Below are positions 37,750-46,916 of a stretch of 61,093 nucleotides of DNA, piece by piece (the first letter of the stretch is position 1; every line of letters starts with the position of its first letter). A model generated the notes under the pieces. That model was not told where the DNA came from, did not search any database, and saw only the letters and a list, made by a program, of their open reading frames with translations. The DNA is from Lysobacteraceae bacterium (GTDB taxonomy: Bacteria > Pseudomonadota > Gammaproteobacteria > Xanthomonadales > Rhodanobacteraceae). A program made the translations under genes and the position numbers. The DNA is taken from contig JAGWNA010000013.1 in assembly GCA_028871555.1 (NCBI GenBank), forward strand, positions 1 through 61,093, given 5' to 3'.

Positions 37750-38196
37750 TCAGGCGGCTGAGCGGCTGAGCGCACCGTAGGTGGCTCCGAGCACCGCACC
37801 CCAGATCAGATGCAGCACCAGCGTCATCATCGGCGCCATCATGCCCATGTGCATGCCGAACAGGCCGGCGCCGGCCATCGGCATGGGGATCAGCATCATC
37901 AGCAACCAGGCCAGCACGCCGAATGCGACACCCTTGGCCACCGCCCCGCTGCCCGGCAACACCTTGAACAGCAGCGCGAACAGCACGCCCCATACCACGG
38001 TGCCGATCATGAAGTGCATGACCCAGCCAACCATCGGGCTGTCGGGCACGCCCATCATCTGATGGGCCATGCCGGCCAGCATGTGAACCACGTCGAGGCC
38101 GGGCATCACGCCCATCATCGACTTCATGAACATCAAGATGGACAGCACGATGGTGGCGATGAAGCCGGCGATCATGGCGCGCAGGTAGGTATTCAT
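37750..38196 (-). CDS. DUF6789-type small membrane protein
   Basis: 148-residue membrane protein with four hydrophobic segments, starting MNTYLRAMIAGFIATIVLSI and rich in methionine (for example MHMGMMAPMM and MLIPMPMAGAG). GGAGA lies ahead of the ATG at 38196. Function unknown. Next to a copper-metallophore operon the methionine clusters could be metal contacts, which is inference. It lies downstream of the ECF sigma gene on the same strand. Confidence 0.75.
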   Translation of the reverse strand: MNTYLRAMIAGFIATIVLSILMFMKSMMGVMPGLDVVHMLAGMAHQMMGVPDSPMVGWVMHFMIGTVVWGVLFALLFKVLPGSGAVAKGVAFGVLAWLLMMLIPMPMAGAGLFGMHMGMMAPMMTLVLHLIWGAVLGATYGALSRSAA

Positions 38197-38259
38197 GGTG
38201 TCTCCGTCATGGAATGAGATAGGCGGGCGCAACGCGCGCCCGGATTCGTGAAAAAACGA

Positions 38260-38769
38260 TCAGTCCTTCAGATATTCCTGCACCATCTGCCGGCCGCGAT
38301 GAATGCGGCTCTTCACGGCTTCTCGCGTCAGCAACAGCTGGTCGGCGATTTCGCTGATGGAAAATTCCTCGAAATCGCGCAATATGATCGCCTCGCGGTA
38401 CTTGTCCGGCAGCGACTGAATGGCCGCCGCCAGATCATACTGCAGATCGGTGTGGTCGTCGTAGGTAAACACGGGGTGATCGGCCTCCGGCAATGGCGCC
38501 TGCCCGCGCACCATCCGCAGCAGCCGGTAGCACTCCCTGCGCACGATCGAGAACGTCCAGCCCGGAAACGAAGCTATCGTGCGCAACGCGCCGATGCGCT
38601 TGTAGATCAGCAACAGCGACTCCTGCACGGCATCGTCGGCGTCGACACCGGCGGCGCATTGCGACTGGGCGATCCGGCGCAGGTCGGGACGGCAGAGGGT
38701 CAGCAACCGCTCGACGGCCACGAGGTCGCCTTGGCGCGCGGCTTCCACCAGCATGGGGTCGTGTTGCAT
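38260..38769 (-). CDS. ECF-type RNA polymerase sigma factor
   Basis: 169-residue extracytoplasmic-function sigma factor. Region 2 spans DADDAVQESLLLIYKRIGAL (the conserved D-x-V-Q-E motif) and FPGWTFSIVRRECYRLLR; region 4 holds LPDKYREAIILRDFEEFSIS followed by TREAVKSRIHRGRQMVQ. No anti-sigma gene is adjacent. It follows the bufferin operon genes in the same orientation, with a hairpin in the 115-bp gap. ECF factors control bufferin operons in other bacteria, so self-regulation is plausible but not shown here. Confidence 0.92.
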   Translation of the reverse strand: MQHDPMLVEAARQGDLVAVERLLTLCRPDLRRIAQSQCAAGVDADDAVQESLLLIYKRIGALRTIASFPGWTFSIVRRECYRLLRMVRGQAPLPEADHPVFTYDDHTDLQYDLAAAIQSLPDKYREAIILRDFEEFSISEIADQLLLTREAVKSRIHRGRQMVQEYLKD

Positions 38770-38808
38770 GGGGCACCTTGTACAACTCGTTCAGGAGTGG
38801 AGCGTCAT

Positions 38809-38841
38809 CGGCCACGCGGTTCTTGCCCGCATGCGTGGCCG
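38809..38841. terminator. Hairpin between the DoxX-like gene and the sigma gene
   Basis: CGGCCACGC and GCGTGGCCG form a perfect 9-bp stem with a 15-nt loop. It could end or attenuate transcription from the bufferin genes into the sigma gene. Confidence 0.45.
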
Positions 38842-38884
38842 ACGACGCGACCGGATTCAAAATGCGGCGCGCGCTGACATCCCG

Positions 38885-39406
38885 TCACTTCACGCGTACC
38901 AGCGGCTCTGCCTGTCGCAGGCGACCGGCACCAGGCCAGAATCGCCCGAGAAGCCGGTCGATCGACAATGCGCCGGGACCCCAGGCGACTACCGCCAGCA
39001 GCATCATCGCCCAGATCTTGTGGTCGTTGAAATCGTTGCCGATCAAGCCAACCCAGAAACCGTGCGGCCACAGGTCGGGATAGGAAATGACCGCCATGAT
39101 GTTGTAGACGAACAGGAACGCGGCGGTAAGCCGCCCGCCCAGCCCGAATACCAGGAACCACGGCGTGATCAGCTCGATCCAGGTGCCCAGAAATGCCGCA
39201 AAGTCGCCGGACATCAACGGCACGTGATATTCGTTGTTGAACAGATACGACGTGCCGGTAGGATCGTCGAACTTCACCACGCCGGCCCGCCAGAACGCCA
39301 GCGCCACCCATACCCTGAACAGCAGCAGGACTACCGGCCCCAGCCCGGACAAGGCCCGAGCCAGCTGGTTGTAATACCCTTCAACACTGGTCATCCACTT
39401 GCTCAT
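38885..39406 (-). CDS. DoxX/HvfX family membrane protein
   Basis: 173-residue four-helix membrane protein of the DoxX family, with the conserved start FRVWVALAFWRAGVVKF and FLGTWIELITPWFLVFGLGG, then DLWPHGFWVGLIG. Homologues next to BufBC genes are annotated as HvfX, a Cu-binding RiPP maturation partner. GGAGAG precedes the ATG, which overlaps the BufC stop by four bases. Likely a membrane redox or quinone partner in bufferin modification or copper handling. Confidence 0.88.
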   Translation of the reverse strand: MSKWMTSVEGYYNQLARALSGLGPVVLLLFRVWVALAFWRAGVVKFDDPTGTSYLFNNEYHVPLMSGDFAAFLGTWIELITPWFLVFGLGGRLTAAFLFVYNIMAVISYPDLWPHGFWVGLIGNDFNDHKIWAMMLLAVVAWGPGALSIDRLLGRFWPGAGRLRQAEPLVRVK

Positions 39407-40188
39407 GTCGAGCTCTCCTCGTTGGTAAATGCCACGATCAAGCCCTGCGCGAGCAGATCCCGCAGGCAGGGCTCCAGATCGAATTCGTCGTCCACTTCCG
39501 TCGCGGCCGCCCAGGCCGATGCCACGCTGCGACGGTCGGCCAGCATCTCGATGCAACGGAACGTCGCCGGATCGAGCAAAGCCATCGCGACGTCGCCGCC
39601 AGCGCGCCACAGCAGAACCTGTTCAGCGCCGCCATCCATGCGGGGAGCGGGGCCGGATGGCGCCTGGCACCATTGCCACAGCGTCAGCACGGGGTACGTG
39701 CTGCGCAGGAGGTGCACACTTGGGTGAAGCACGATGCGCAAGCTGTCAGGCGCCACCGCGGCCGCCGCCGCGCTGCAGACGGCGTCGACGGGTTCGGCGT
39801 CGGCAGACAGTGCGGTCAATTGTCGCAGCCAGTCCAGCCTCGCCACATCCGCCAGGTAGCCCAGGGACTGCGCTTCCGGCATGGCTTCGATGAACCCGGC
39901 CAATGCGCCCCCGAAATGCTGCAGGTTGCCGCAGGTCGAGGGATGCTCCAGCCGGTAACGCTCCGCCATCACGTCAAAAAAGTCGCCCCCCACCAACGCG
40001 AGCACGGCGGGGTAGCTTTCACGCAAGGCCGCTGTCAGGGTGTTGGCGACCGTATTGCGGTAAATACGCAGTCGTGCCGTCGGCTCGAGCCCGGCACCAT
40101 CGACCCATGCCGCCACGGCATCGCTTCGACCCAGCACGGCGTCGGCGAAGCCCTGCTGCAATTCATGCAATCGCGGCGCGGCAGGCAT
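39403..40188 (-). CDS. bufC: BufC/HvfC family peptide-modification partner (DUF2063)
   Basis: 261-residue soluble protein of the DUF2063 family, with the family's opening QQGFADAVLGR, then RIYRNTVANTLTAALRESYP and GGDFFDVMAERYRLEHPS. These proteins bring the precursor peptide to the MNIO enzyme encoded by the upstream gene. Its start overlaps the maturase end by 26 bases, and the MNIO-DUF2063-DoxX order is typical of bufferin operons. Confidence 0.92.
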   Translation of the reverse strand: MPAAPRLHELQQGFADAVLGRSDAVAAWVDGAGLEPTARLRIYRNTVANTLTAALRESYPAVLALVGGDFFDVMAERYRLEHPSTCGNLQHFGGALAGFIEAMPEAQSLGYLADVARLDWLRQLTALSADAEPVDAVCSAAAAAVAPDSLRIVLHPSVHLLRSTYPVLTLWQWCQAPSGPAPRMDGGAEQVLLWRAGGDVAMALLDPATFRCIEMLADRRSVASAWAAATEVDDEFDLEPCLRDLLAQGLIVAFTNEESST

Positions 40189-41029
40189 GCAGTCTCTCCT
40201 CGGCGCGGCCGGCTTCCGCCAGCAGCACCTCCAGTTCGGGAATATCCTGATCCCACTCGATCAGCGTGGGTGTTGGACCGCACAGGGCCAACGCATCTTC
40301 GTACAGCGACCAGACGTCGTCGGCCACCGGCCGGCTGTGGCTGTCGATCAGCAACGGTACCGGCAGCCGATCCTTGCGGGTGAATCCGGCCAGATGAATC
40401 TCCCTCACCGAATCGTGCGGCATGGCGCGCAGGTACTGGAGTGGATCGAAATCGTGATTGACGCTGTTGACGTAGACGTTGTTCACATCCAGCAGCAGGC
40501 CGCAGCCGCTGCGCCGTACCAGTTCCGCCACGAATGCCGACTCCGGCATCTGCGCATGGCGAAAGCTCAGGTAACTGGATACGTTCTCCACCAGAAACTC
40601 GCGACCCAATGCGTCCTGCACCTGCTGCACACGCGACACCATCAGATCCAGCGCCTCCTGCGTGCATGGCAGCGGCAGCAAATCGTTCAGATGCACGCCG
40701 CCGATCTCGCCCCAGCAGATGTGATCGGAAACCAGTGCCGGCTCATACCGGTCGACCAGCCGCCGCAGCGTGGCAAGATGCTCCAGATCGAGCCCATCGG
40801 CCGATCCCAGCGACAACCCGACGCCATGCAGGCTGAGCGGATAGTCGGCGCGTATCCGCGCCAGCGCGGCATGCATCGCACCGCCAGCGCCGAAATAATT
40901 CTCGCTGTGCACTTCGAACCACGGCACCGGCGGACGTTCGGCCAGGACACGCTCGATGTGCGGCGCGCGCAAACCGATCCCGGCCGAAGCCGGGACCGGT
41001 CGCTGCACAAAAGGCAGCGGTTCGCTCAT
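40163..41029 (-). CDS. bufB: Multinuclear non-heme iron oxidase, bufferin maturase (DUF692)
   Basis: 288-residue TIM-barrel enzyme of the MbnB/DUF692 family that converts cysteines of the precursor peptide into oxazolone/thiooxazole-type copper ligands. Iron-binding and active-site residues are seen in FEVHSENYFG, LSLHGVGLSLG, ALVSDHICWGEIGG, EFLVENVSSYL, LLDVNNVYVNSVNHDF and LIEWDQDIP. It follows the BufA1 precursor by 8 bp and overlaps BufC. The start ATG at 41029 has a weak ribosome site, suggesting coupling to the precursor. Confidence 0.94.
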   Translation of the reverse strand: MSEPLPFVQRPVPASAGIGLRAPHIERVLAERPPVPWFEVHSENYFGAGGAMHAALARIRADYPLSLHGVGLSLGSADGLDLEHLATLRRLVDRYEPALVSDHICWGEIGGVHLNDLLPLPCTQEALDLMVSRVQQVQDALGREFLVENVSSYLSFRHAQMPESAFVAELVRRSGCGLLLDVNNVYVNSVNHDFDPLQYLRAMPHDSVREIHLAGFTRKDRLPVPLLIDSHSRPVADDVWSLYEDALALCGPTPTLIEWDQDIPELEVLLAEAGRAEERLHACRAAIA

Positions 41030-41037
41030 TGCGCTGA

Positions 41038-41331
41038 TCAGCCCTTGGCGCCCGGGGTGGTCGAGCCACCGTCGATCTTCTCGCACAGGCCAGCCGGCAC
41101 GGCGACGAACGCGTTGGCGTCGCGAGCCTTGCTGTCCTGACCCGCGCAGGAATGACCCGGCGACTTGCAGTCGTTCTTGTGCGCGGCATTGATGCCGTAG
41201 CACTTGACCATGCTCATCCCGGCGCCAGCACCGGCACCGGCGGGCGCTGGCGTGGCGGTGGCGATCGAGGCGGCACCCAGGGTGAGCGCGCCAATCAGGG
41301 CAGTCTTCAGCAGCTTATGGCTGTTCATCAT
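41038..41331 (-). CDS. bufA1: BufA1-type bufferin metallophore precursor (DUF2282)
   Basis: 97-residue peptide precursor with a signal peptide ([17 protein letters not shown]) and a core bearing four cysteines: C44 in [14 protein letters not shown]55, C62 in HSCAG and C83 in LCEKIDGG. This matches the DUF2282 pattern KCYG...NDC...SCAG...CEK, whose members bind copper in the periplasm after maturation. A glycine/alanine-rich linker precedes the core. GGAGAG lies upstream. A second ATG immediately after the first could also start the protein. Confidence 0.94.
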   Translation of the reverse strand: MMNSHKLLKTALIGALTLGAASIATATPAPAGAGAGAGMSMVKCYGINAAHKNDCKSPGHSCAGQDSKARDANAFVAVPAGLCEKIDGGSTTPGAKG

Positions 41332-41500
41332 GTCTCTCCGTACAGGGTTGACCGGAATGTCCCGGCGCCTCATAGAGTACGTCCTGACTGAAAAAGATTC
41401 ATCGCTTGCCGCATGCCGCATTTGCAGCCACGCAACGCCCGCCAGCGCAGCGTGCGACTCGAGGATGCGGCCGACCGGGCAGGAAGGCCGGCGCACGTCT

Positions 41501-42892
41501 TCAGTGCGGCGCCCGTTCCTCCGGATCGTGTGCAAGTACCGAGCGAAATGACTGAAACTCGGGGGATTGCTCGAGCAGCTGGCCGGCGAGCGCGCGCAGC
41601 GCATCGACCTGCGCAGGCTGCAGGCGGAAAGTGGTCGGCATGGTGTTGAAACGGCTGCGCTGCACGGGATCCTTGATCTGGTTGAACGTGAGCACGGCGA
41701 AATCGACCTTCACCTGCGGAGCGCCCTGCGGGCGCGTGGCGTTGACGTGCTTCTCCCACATCAGGAATCCCTGCTTGGCCAGCGACACGGTTTCGGTATT
41801 GAGCAGACCCAGTGCCGCATTGAAGGATGCGCGCGTCATGGCGATCATCCCGGGATCCTTGCCTTGACGCGACCATGCGTATTCATCATTGACCTGGGCA
41901 TTGGCCACAATCACGAGGACGTGGCGCACTCGCTGCAGTTGCCGGGGCGTGAATGCCCCGGCCATGTCCGGCACATCGCCATCCTGCGCGACCGGACTCA
42001 TCATGGAGCCGCGCACGCCGAGGTTGTCCGTGACACCGCCATCGAGCAGGCGCAGCACCGGCATGCGCCTGGCATCGAAATAACGCTCAAGCGCTTGCGC
42101 CACCACGTATCGGCGATCCAGCACGTCGTCGTGGGCCAGCGCATCGGCAACCCAGGGCTTGTGCCGCTCGGGGCAGTCCTTGAAATTGCGCAGCGCGATC
42201 GGTGCGAACGCCGGCGGTACCGCCGCGGACGCCATCACGGCATTGGCCACCGGATAGCTCGACAGGTCCGAGCACAGGAAATCGAACTGCGGCTGGATGA
42301 ACGAAAAGGTGATGGCGTTGTTGAGGTCGCTGGCATTGATGATGATGAACGGCAGACCGTTGCGCGACATGTCGGCGAATGTCTTGTGCCCGAACAAGGT
42401 CTGGTCGAGATAGGCCGCCACCAGATCGCTGCGGTTGTAGCCGCTCGCGAGAATCGACAACAAGTGGTCCGGACGCATCGGCAGCAGGGCCAGATCCCTC
42501 TGCCAGTCGCGGTAAAGGAAGTGCGGGGCGAAATCGCTGAAGATGCGATCGCCGAACAACCCGTAATACGCCGCCGTGTAGCTGCCGCCGGACACGGAGG
42601 TGATCACGTTCACCTGCGAGAGCAGCGACCGCGGTTTGCCGTCGACCGTCACCGGGGTGTCGCGCAGCTTTTCCAGGACGCCATAGCTGAAGGCTGCGGC
42701 ACGTGTGCCGCCACCGGAAAAAGCCAGTACCACGAAAGTATCGCCGCCGCTCTGCGGCATCCGGTGCCTGAAATCATAGACATCGGTGCCCGGTACGGCA
42801 GCCAGCGGGCGATTCCAGACACGGCTCGCGCAGCCAGCCAGAGAGACGAGAGCGAGCCACAACGCGCCCAGCACGACGACCCGGTGATGCAC
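41501..42892 (-). CDS. Patatin-like phospholipase lipoprotein
   Basis: About 463 residues. A lipobox LVSLAGC (cysteine 21) after a short signal peptide points to membrane anchoring. Patatin motifs follow: [20 protein letters not shown] (oxyanion), [15 protein letters not shown] (nucleophile region) and [13 protein letters not shown] (catalytic aspartate). I place the start at GTG 42892 with GGGGGA upstream, since the lipoprotein signal begins [13 protein letters not shown]. No neighbours show its substrate; phospholipid turnover in the envelope is likely. Confidence 0.87.
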   Translation of the reverse strand: MHHRVVVLGALWLALVSLAGCASRVWNRPLAAVPGTDVYDFRHRMPQSGGDTFVVLAFSGGGTRAAAFSYGVLEKLRDTPVTVDGKPRSLLSQVNVITSVSGGSYTAAYYGLFGDRIFSDFAPHFLYRDWQRDLALLPMRPDHLLSILASGYNRSDLVAAYLDQTLFGHKTFADMSRNGLPFIIINASDLNNAITFSFIQPQFDFLCSDLSSYPVANAVMASAAVPPAFAPIALRNFKDCPERHKPWVADALAHDDVLDRRYVVAQALERYFDARRMPVLRLLDGGVTDNLGVRGSMMSPVAQDGDVPDMAGAFTPRQLQRVRHVLVIVANAQVNDEYAWSRQGKDPGMIAMTRASFNAALGLLNTETVSLAKQGFLMWEKHVNATRPQGAPQVKVDFAVLTFNQIKDPVQRSRFNTMPTTFRLQPAQVDALRALAGQLLEQSPEFQSFRSVLAHDPEERAPH

Positions 42893-43141
42893 CTGCCGAT
42901 GTCCCCCCACTGCAGCCTCCTGTCCTGGCCCCTGCCCGGTGATCGACGGCCTTCGGATCGTACCGCGCCACGCATCGTCCGCGCTCGGCTTTGCAGCATA
43001 CAGGCATGCCGGGCGGGCATCGGCCGGATCGGCGGCGCTCTTCCCGATCCGGACGCCCCCCGCGGCCACGCCCGTGCCGTGGCGAAAATCAACCTGTCCC
43101 CGCCGGATCGGTCCGCTGCTGCACCACGAAAAACGACGGGG

Positions 43142-43930
43142 TCAGCCAGCCGTCGCCTCAGCCGGCCCGGCAGGCGGCAGGTAGTGCTCGACCCACGCAG
43201 CCAGAACCCGGGCCGCATAAACCGCGTCCTCACGGCGGCCGAGCAGATGTCTGGCACCGTCCAGTGCCACGAAACTCTTCGGATGCCTGGCGGCCGCATA
43301 AATCCGACGCGCATTGTCGATATCGACGATTTCGTCGATCGGCGAATGCATGACCAGCAACGCGCGCCCCAGATGGGCAAGGTGTTCGGCCATGTCCTGT
43401 GCGTGCAGATCGTCCAGGAACTGTCGCTTGATCCGGAACGGCCGGCCCGCCAGCGTCACGTCGACCGCATCGGCCGTGCGCAGCGCGTCGACAGCATCGC
43501 CCAGCTGCCTGGCCACGTGACTCGGTTCCGCCGGCGCCCCCACGGTGGCCACGGCACGCGCTTCCGGAATCAGGCCGGCAGCCGCAATGACCGCCGCACC
43601 GCCCAGACTGTGGCCCACCAACAGCGAGGGGGCCTGATGGTCGCGACGAAGATAGTCGGCCGCACACACCAGGTCGGCCACGTTGGAACTGAAGTTGGTA
43701 TTGGCGAAATCACCCTCGCTCATGCCCAGCCCGGTGAAGTCGAAACGCAGGACTGCGATACCCATCTCGCACAATGCCGCACTGACGCGCGTGGCGGCGT
43801 GGATGTCCTTGCCACAGGTGAAACAGTGGGCAAACAGGGCATACGCCCTGGGCGTGCCCTCGGGATGATCCAGCCGGGCCGCCAGCAGGCTGCCATCATG
43901 ACCCCTGAATTCGACCTTGCTTGCATGCAT
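43142..43930 (-). CDS. Alpha/beta hydrolase (S9-type, OsmC-partner-like)
   Basis: 262-residue hydrolase resembling the N-terminal domain of the bifunctional hydrolase/OsmC proteins, here without an OsmC domain. Motifs: ALFAHCFTCGKDIHAATRVS, VLRFDFTGLGMSEGDFANTN, nucleophile SLLVGHSLGGAAVIAAAG, then acid in VMHSPIDEIVDI and histidine in LDGARHLLGRRED. Start ATG at 43930. It stands alone, next to DUF427. Confidence 0.88.
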   Translation of the reverse strand: MHASKVEFRGHDGSLLAARLDHPEGTPRAYALFAHCFTCGKDIHAATRVSAALCEMGIAVLRFDFTGLGMSEGDFANTNFSSNVADLVCAADYLRRDHQAPSLLVGHSLGGAAVIAAAGLIPEARAVATVGAPAEPSHVARQLGDAVDALRTADAVDVTLAGRPFRIKRQFLDDLHAQDMAEHLAHLGRALLVMHSPIDEIVDIDNARRIYAAARHPKSFVALDGARHLLGRREDAVYAARVLAAWVEHYLPPAGPAEATAG

Positions 43931-44126
43931 GTGTGGATACCTGGCTGGCAGGGCGCGACATGCAGACTGCCGGACCCTGGGGATCGAGGCGGCGGAACAA
44001 CGGCCGTACAAACATGGATTTCAGGCGATTCGCCATCCCGACGGCGCCCCGATGGCCCATGGCAACGGCGGATGGCTCGCCCCACCGGCGGATTCACCGA
44101 TCAGCCGGCCGGCATGACGGGCCTTC

Positions 44127-44408
44127 CTAAGGAACCACTTCGACACCGTGCCAGAACGCCACCATGCCCTTGATCTGCGCCGCCGCGCCGTGCGGCGAAG
44201 GATAATACCAGCCCGCATTCCGGTTGACGGCGTCATTGATCACCACATCCAGATAGCTGGCCGTACCCTTCCACGGACAGACGGTGCGGTGGTCGCTCTT
44301 CCTGAAATACTCGGACTTGAGCGAAGATTCGGGGAAATAGTGATTGCCTTCGACGACAACCGTATCGTCACTTTCGGCCAGAATCCTGTCCATCCAGATC
44401 GCACGCAT
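44127..44408 (-). CDS. DUF427 domain protein
   Basis: 93-residue protein starting MRAIWMDRILAESDDTVVVE, with the DUF427 core TVCPWKGTASYLDVVI and AGWYYPSPHGAAAQIKGMVA. AGGAGA precedes the ATG. The family's biochemical role is unknown; it may bind a small cofactor or nucleotide. Single-gene unit. Confidence 0.9.
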   Translation of the reverse strand: MRAIWMDRILAESDDTVVVEGNHYFPESSLKSEYFRKSDHRTVCPWKGTASYLDVVINDAVNRNAGWYYPSPHGAAAQIKGMVAFWHGVEVVP

Positions 44409-44683
44409 GAATATCTCCTGCTTGGATTGTCACGACACACGGGCCAGCCAGCCGGCGCCTGGAGGACCCGATGAATTGCCACTTCACTCACGAACCTGTG
44501 CAAGCCCGGGTCTTCTGAAGCCTCGCCGGCACCCGGGCATTATGTGGGTAATTGGTGAGGGCGCGCACAGCAGAGCCGGTAGGAGAGAATTCATGACCAG
44601 GGAATGGCGGGGGGGATGGCCACGAATGCCTGGTTGCTGTGCGTCGTCCTCATGTCATAGAGCACGCGGACAGCGAATTGGAT

Positions 44684-45538
44684 TCAGACTGATCGCACGG
44701 CGCCCGGCGGGCAGCCGTAAATACGCTTGAAAGCCCGGCTGAATGCCGCTTCGGTCGCATAACCGGTCAATACCGACGCCTCGGCCACGCTGATGCCGCG
44801 CTCGGCCAGTGCCACCTTTGCCAGCTGCATGCGCAACTGGGTCAGATAGGCCAGAGGGCTGATGCCGACAGCCTCGGCGAACCGCCGCGCAAAGGCGGCG
44901 CGCGAGAGATGAATCCGCGCAGCAAGCGATGCCACCGACCAGGGGTGCTGCGGTTGCTGGTGCATGGCAGTCAGCACCGGACCCATATAAGGATCGGAAA
45001 GCGCCTTGAGCAGTCCCCGCTGCACGGTGCCGTCGGCCAGGCACTGGCGTACGGCATACATGAACAGCGCATCGGCAAGCTTGTCCATCAGCACTGCCGA
45101 GCCAGGTCCGTCGACTTCCGCTTCGGCAATGATCAACCGCAGCAACGCGACCGGTGCGCCCGTGGTCGTGCGCTCCTGCGACGAATCATGCCGCAGCAGC
45201 AACTGGGCCGGCAGCGAAGCCAGCAGGACGGTCGAGAGGGGCGAATCGAACTCGAAATAACCGCACAGCAGCAAGGTGGCATCGCCGTCATTCGCATCGA
45301 GTGCGGAAATCAGGCGGTGATCGCGCGGGGACGTGAACAGTACCGCATCACCATCCTGGAGAATGACGTCGCCGGCACCGTCATCGGTGCGCAGCACGCA
45401 GCGCCCGACCGCCACCAGATGGAACATCGCCTTGCGCTCGTACTCGCCCTCGACCACCCACTGGCCGCAGTGGGTGCTGCGGTGGAACACCCGCGTCTGC
45501 AAACGCATGTGACGCATCAGTTCACTCAGATCGTCCAT
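44684..45538 (-). CDS. AraC-family transcriptional regulator (cupin sensor)
   Basis: 284-residue regulator: an N-terminal cupin-like sensor (CGQWVVEGEYERKAMFHLVA, then DVILQDGDAVLFTSPRDHRL) and a C-terminal double HTH (WSVASLAARIHLSRAAFARR, then ISVAEASVLTGYATEAAFSR, ending GCPPGAVRSV). GGAGCC lies before the ATG at 45538. Regulators of this AraC_binding_6-like type often control an adjacent divergent oxidoreductase gene; here the AhpD-like gene is rightward across a 540-bp gap, so it is the candidate target. Confidence 0.9.
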   Translation of the reverse strand: MDDLSELMRHMRLQTRVFHRSTHCGQWVVEGEYERKAMFHLVAVGRCVLRTDDGAGDVILQDGDAVLFTSPRDHRLISALDANDGDATLLLCGYFEFDSPLSTVLLASLPAQLLLRHDSSQERTTTGAPVALLRLIIAEAEVDGPGSAVLMDKLADALFMYAVRQCLADGTVQRGLLKALSDPYMGPVLTAMHQQPQHPWSVASLAARIHLSRAAFARRFAEAVGISPLAYLTQLRMQLAKVALAERGISVAEASVLTGYATEAAFSRAFKRIYGCPPGAVRSV

Positions 45539-46081
45539 GATGGCTCCGGATAAAGACGCATGGGCAAGCATACGCGCGCCGCGAACATGGCCACCGCACC
45601 TTGCACCTGAGAAAGTGTACACACGGCAATCGCATCGACCGAAAGGTCATCCATCCACCACGGAGTATGCACCATGAGCACGTTCGCACTGGCCATCCCG
45701 AACCGCCCCGCTGAACCCGCACCCGCCGTGCGGCAGGGCGCCAGGGACAGGATGGGCTTCGTGTCGCATCCGTACGCCAGCGCACGGCGGTACTGACGCG
45801 CCACCAAGGTCGTACTCCATGAGTGCAGGCAACAGTCCCTCGAAGAATTTCCGCATCTGAAGCGCGGGTTCGGACCAGCCGGGCAACACCCCCCACGAGG
45901 CCGCAGGAGGTAGCAACGAGGCGCCGCCGGTCGACGACCGGTCGCGCGCGGTTTCGATTGGCCGGACGGCGACGCCGACATTCCGGGCCTGCCGCCCACA
46001 CCGATCGATCCGGCAGGCACGGACACGCATGCGATACCACCGATACGTTCACTTCGACATCTTTCAACGCAGGAGAATGCC
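45539..46081. other. 543-bp divergent gap between the AraC and AhpD-like genes
   Basis: Should contain promoters for both. One possible 40-codon ORF is listed separately; otherwise the open frames look like shadows. No strong hairpin or repeat. Confidence 0.5.
45674..45796 (+). CDS. Possible 40-residue small protein
   Basis: ATG at 45674 with GGAG about 10 bp upstream; translation runs MSTFALAIPNRPAEPAPAVR on to a SARRY end. Proline/alanine/arginine-rich. Not recognisable as a known family and may be chance in a GC-rich gap, though the ribosome site is fair. Confidence 0.25.
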   Translation: MSTFALAIPNRPAEPAPAVRQGARDRMGFVSHPYASARRY

Positions 46082-46657
46082 ATGACAGACAATGCCAAAC
46101 TTTCACTCTCGCCGGTAACGCTGGAAACGGCCGCCCCCCGGGCAAAGGAGATCCTCGAAGGGGCCAAAGCCTCCTTGGGTTTCATCCCCAACATGTATGC
46201 CGCGATGGCCAACTCGCCGGGGCTTCTGCAGACCTATTTCGATGGCTATGCCGCGTTCCGCGCGCATTCCGGATTCACGCCGGCCGAGCAGGAAGTCGTT
46301 TTCCTGACGGTCAGCCGCGAGAACGGATGCGATTATTGCATGGCGGCTCACAGCATGATCGCCGAGAAGGTCTCGAAGGTTCCCGCCGACGTTCTCGCTG
46401 CCCTGCGCTCGGGCGCAAGCATTGCCGATCCCAGGCTCGCCGCGCTCAACGCCTTCACGTCGCATCTGTTCAAGACGCGCGGGCGGCCGGCGGCAGCCAA
46501 CCTGAAGGCTTTTCTGGATGCCGGCTACAAGGAGGCGCAGGTGCTTGAAATCATCCTCGCACTGGCGGTGAAGACGCTCAGCAATTACGCCAACCACGTG
46601 AACAACCCCAAGGTGGACGACGCGTTCGCCGCGTATGCGTGGAGCCCCGACGCTTGA
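46082..46657 (+). CDS. AhpD-like / carboxymuconolactone decarboxylase family protein
   Basis: 191-residue protein with the redox motif ENGCDYCMAAHSMIAEK: C83, C86 and H90 match the peroxidase-like CxxC-xxx-H of the family. Helix-rich architecture, with VVFLTVSRENG before the cysteines and LEIILALAVKTLSNYANHV near the end. AGGAGAA lies before the ATG. Likely disulphide-dependent peroxide or hydroperoxide reduction; substrate unknown. A hairpin follows the gene. Confidence 0.92.
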   Translation: MTDNAKLSLSPVTLETAAPRAKEILEGAKASLGFIPNMYAAMANSPGLLQTYFDGYAAFRAHSGFTPAEQEVVFLTVSRENGCDYCMAAHSMIAEKVSKVPADVLAALRSGASIADPRLAALNAFTSHLFKTRGRPAAANLKAFLDAGYKEAQVLEIILALAVKTLSNYANHVNNPKVDDAFAAYAWSPDA

Positions 46658-46673
46658 CGAACCGGGGCATGGC

Positions 46674-46726
46674 GGCCCGCCTCACCACTGCGCCCTTCGC
46701 GGCTCGCAGCGGTGATCCGGCGGGCC
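46674..46726. terminator. Long imperfect hairpin after the AhpD-like gene
   Basis: GGCCCGCC and GGCGGGCC, with an inner CTGCG/CGCAG pair, fold into a bulged hairpin 17 bp after the stop codon. No T run, so terminator status is tentative. Confidence 0.5.
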
Positions 46727-46916
46727 GTCCCATCCTGGGCATGGCGGCCTTGACTGCCGGGAAAACACACGCGACAGGAAAACCCCGTGACCGATGCGCA
46801 AGACTTATGCTCTGATGCAATCGGGGCATCGCGCATGGAGCGATCCATCGAGCGACGGCATCGGGAACACGATTTGTGCGGGCCGGACGATGTCGTACCA
46901 ACCACGGGAGCAATTC

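Noticed and set aside
45526..46212. Minus-strand ORF of about 228 codons
   Set aside because: It overlaps the AhpD-like gene and the AraC start; the translation resembles no family and has typical GC-rich shadow composition.
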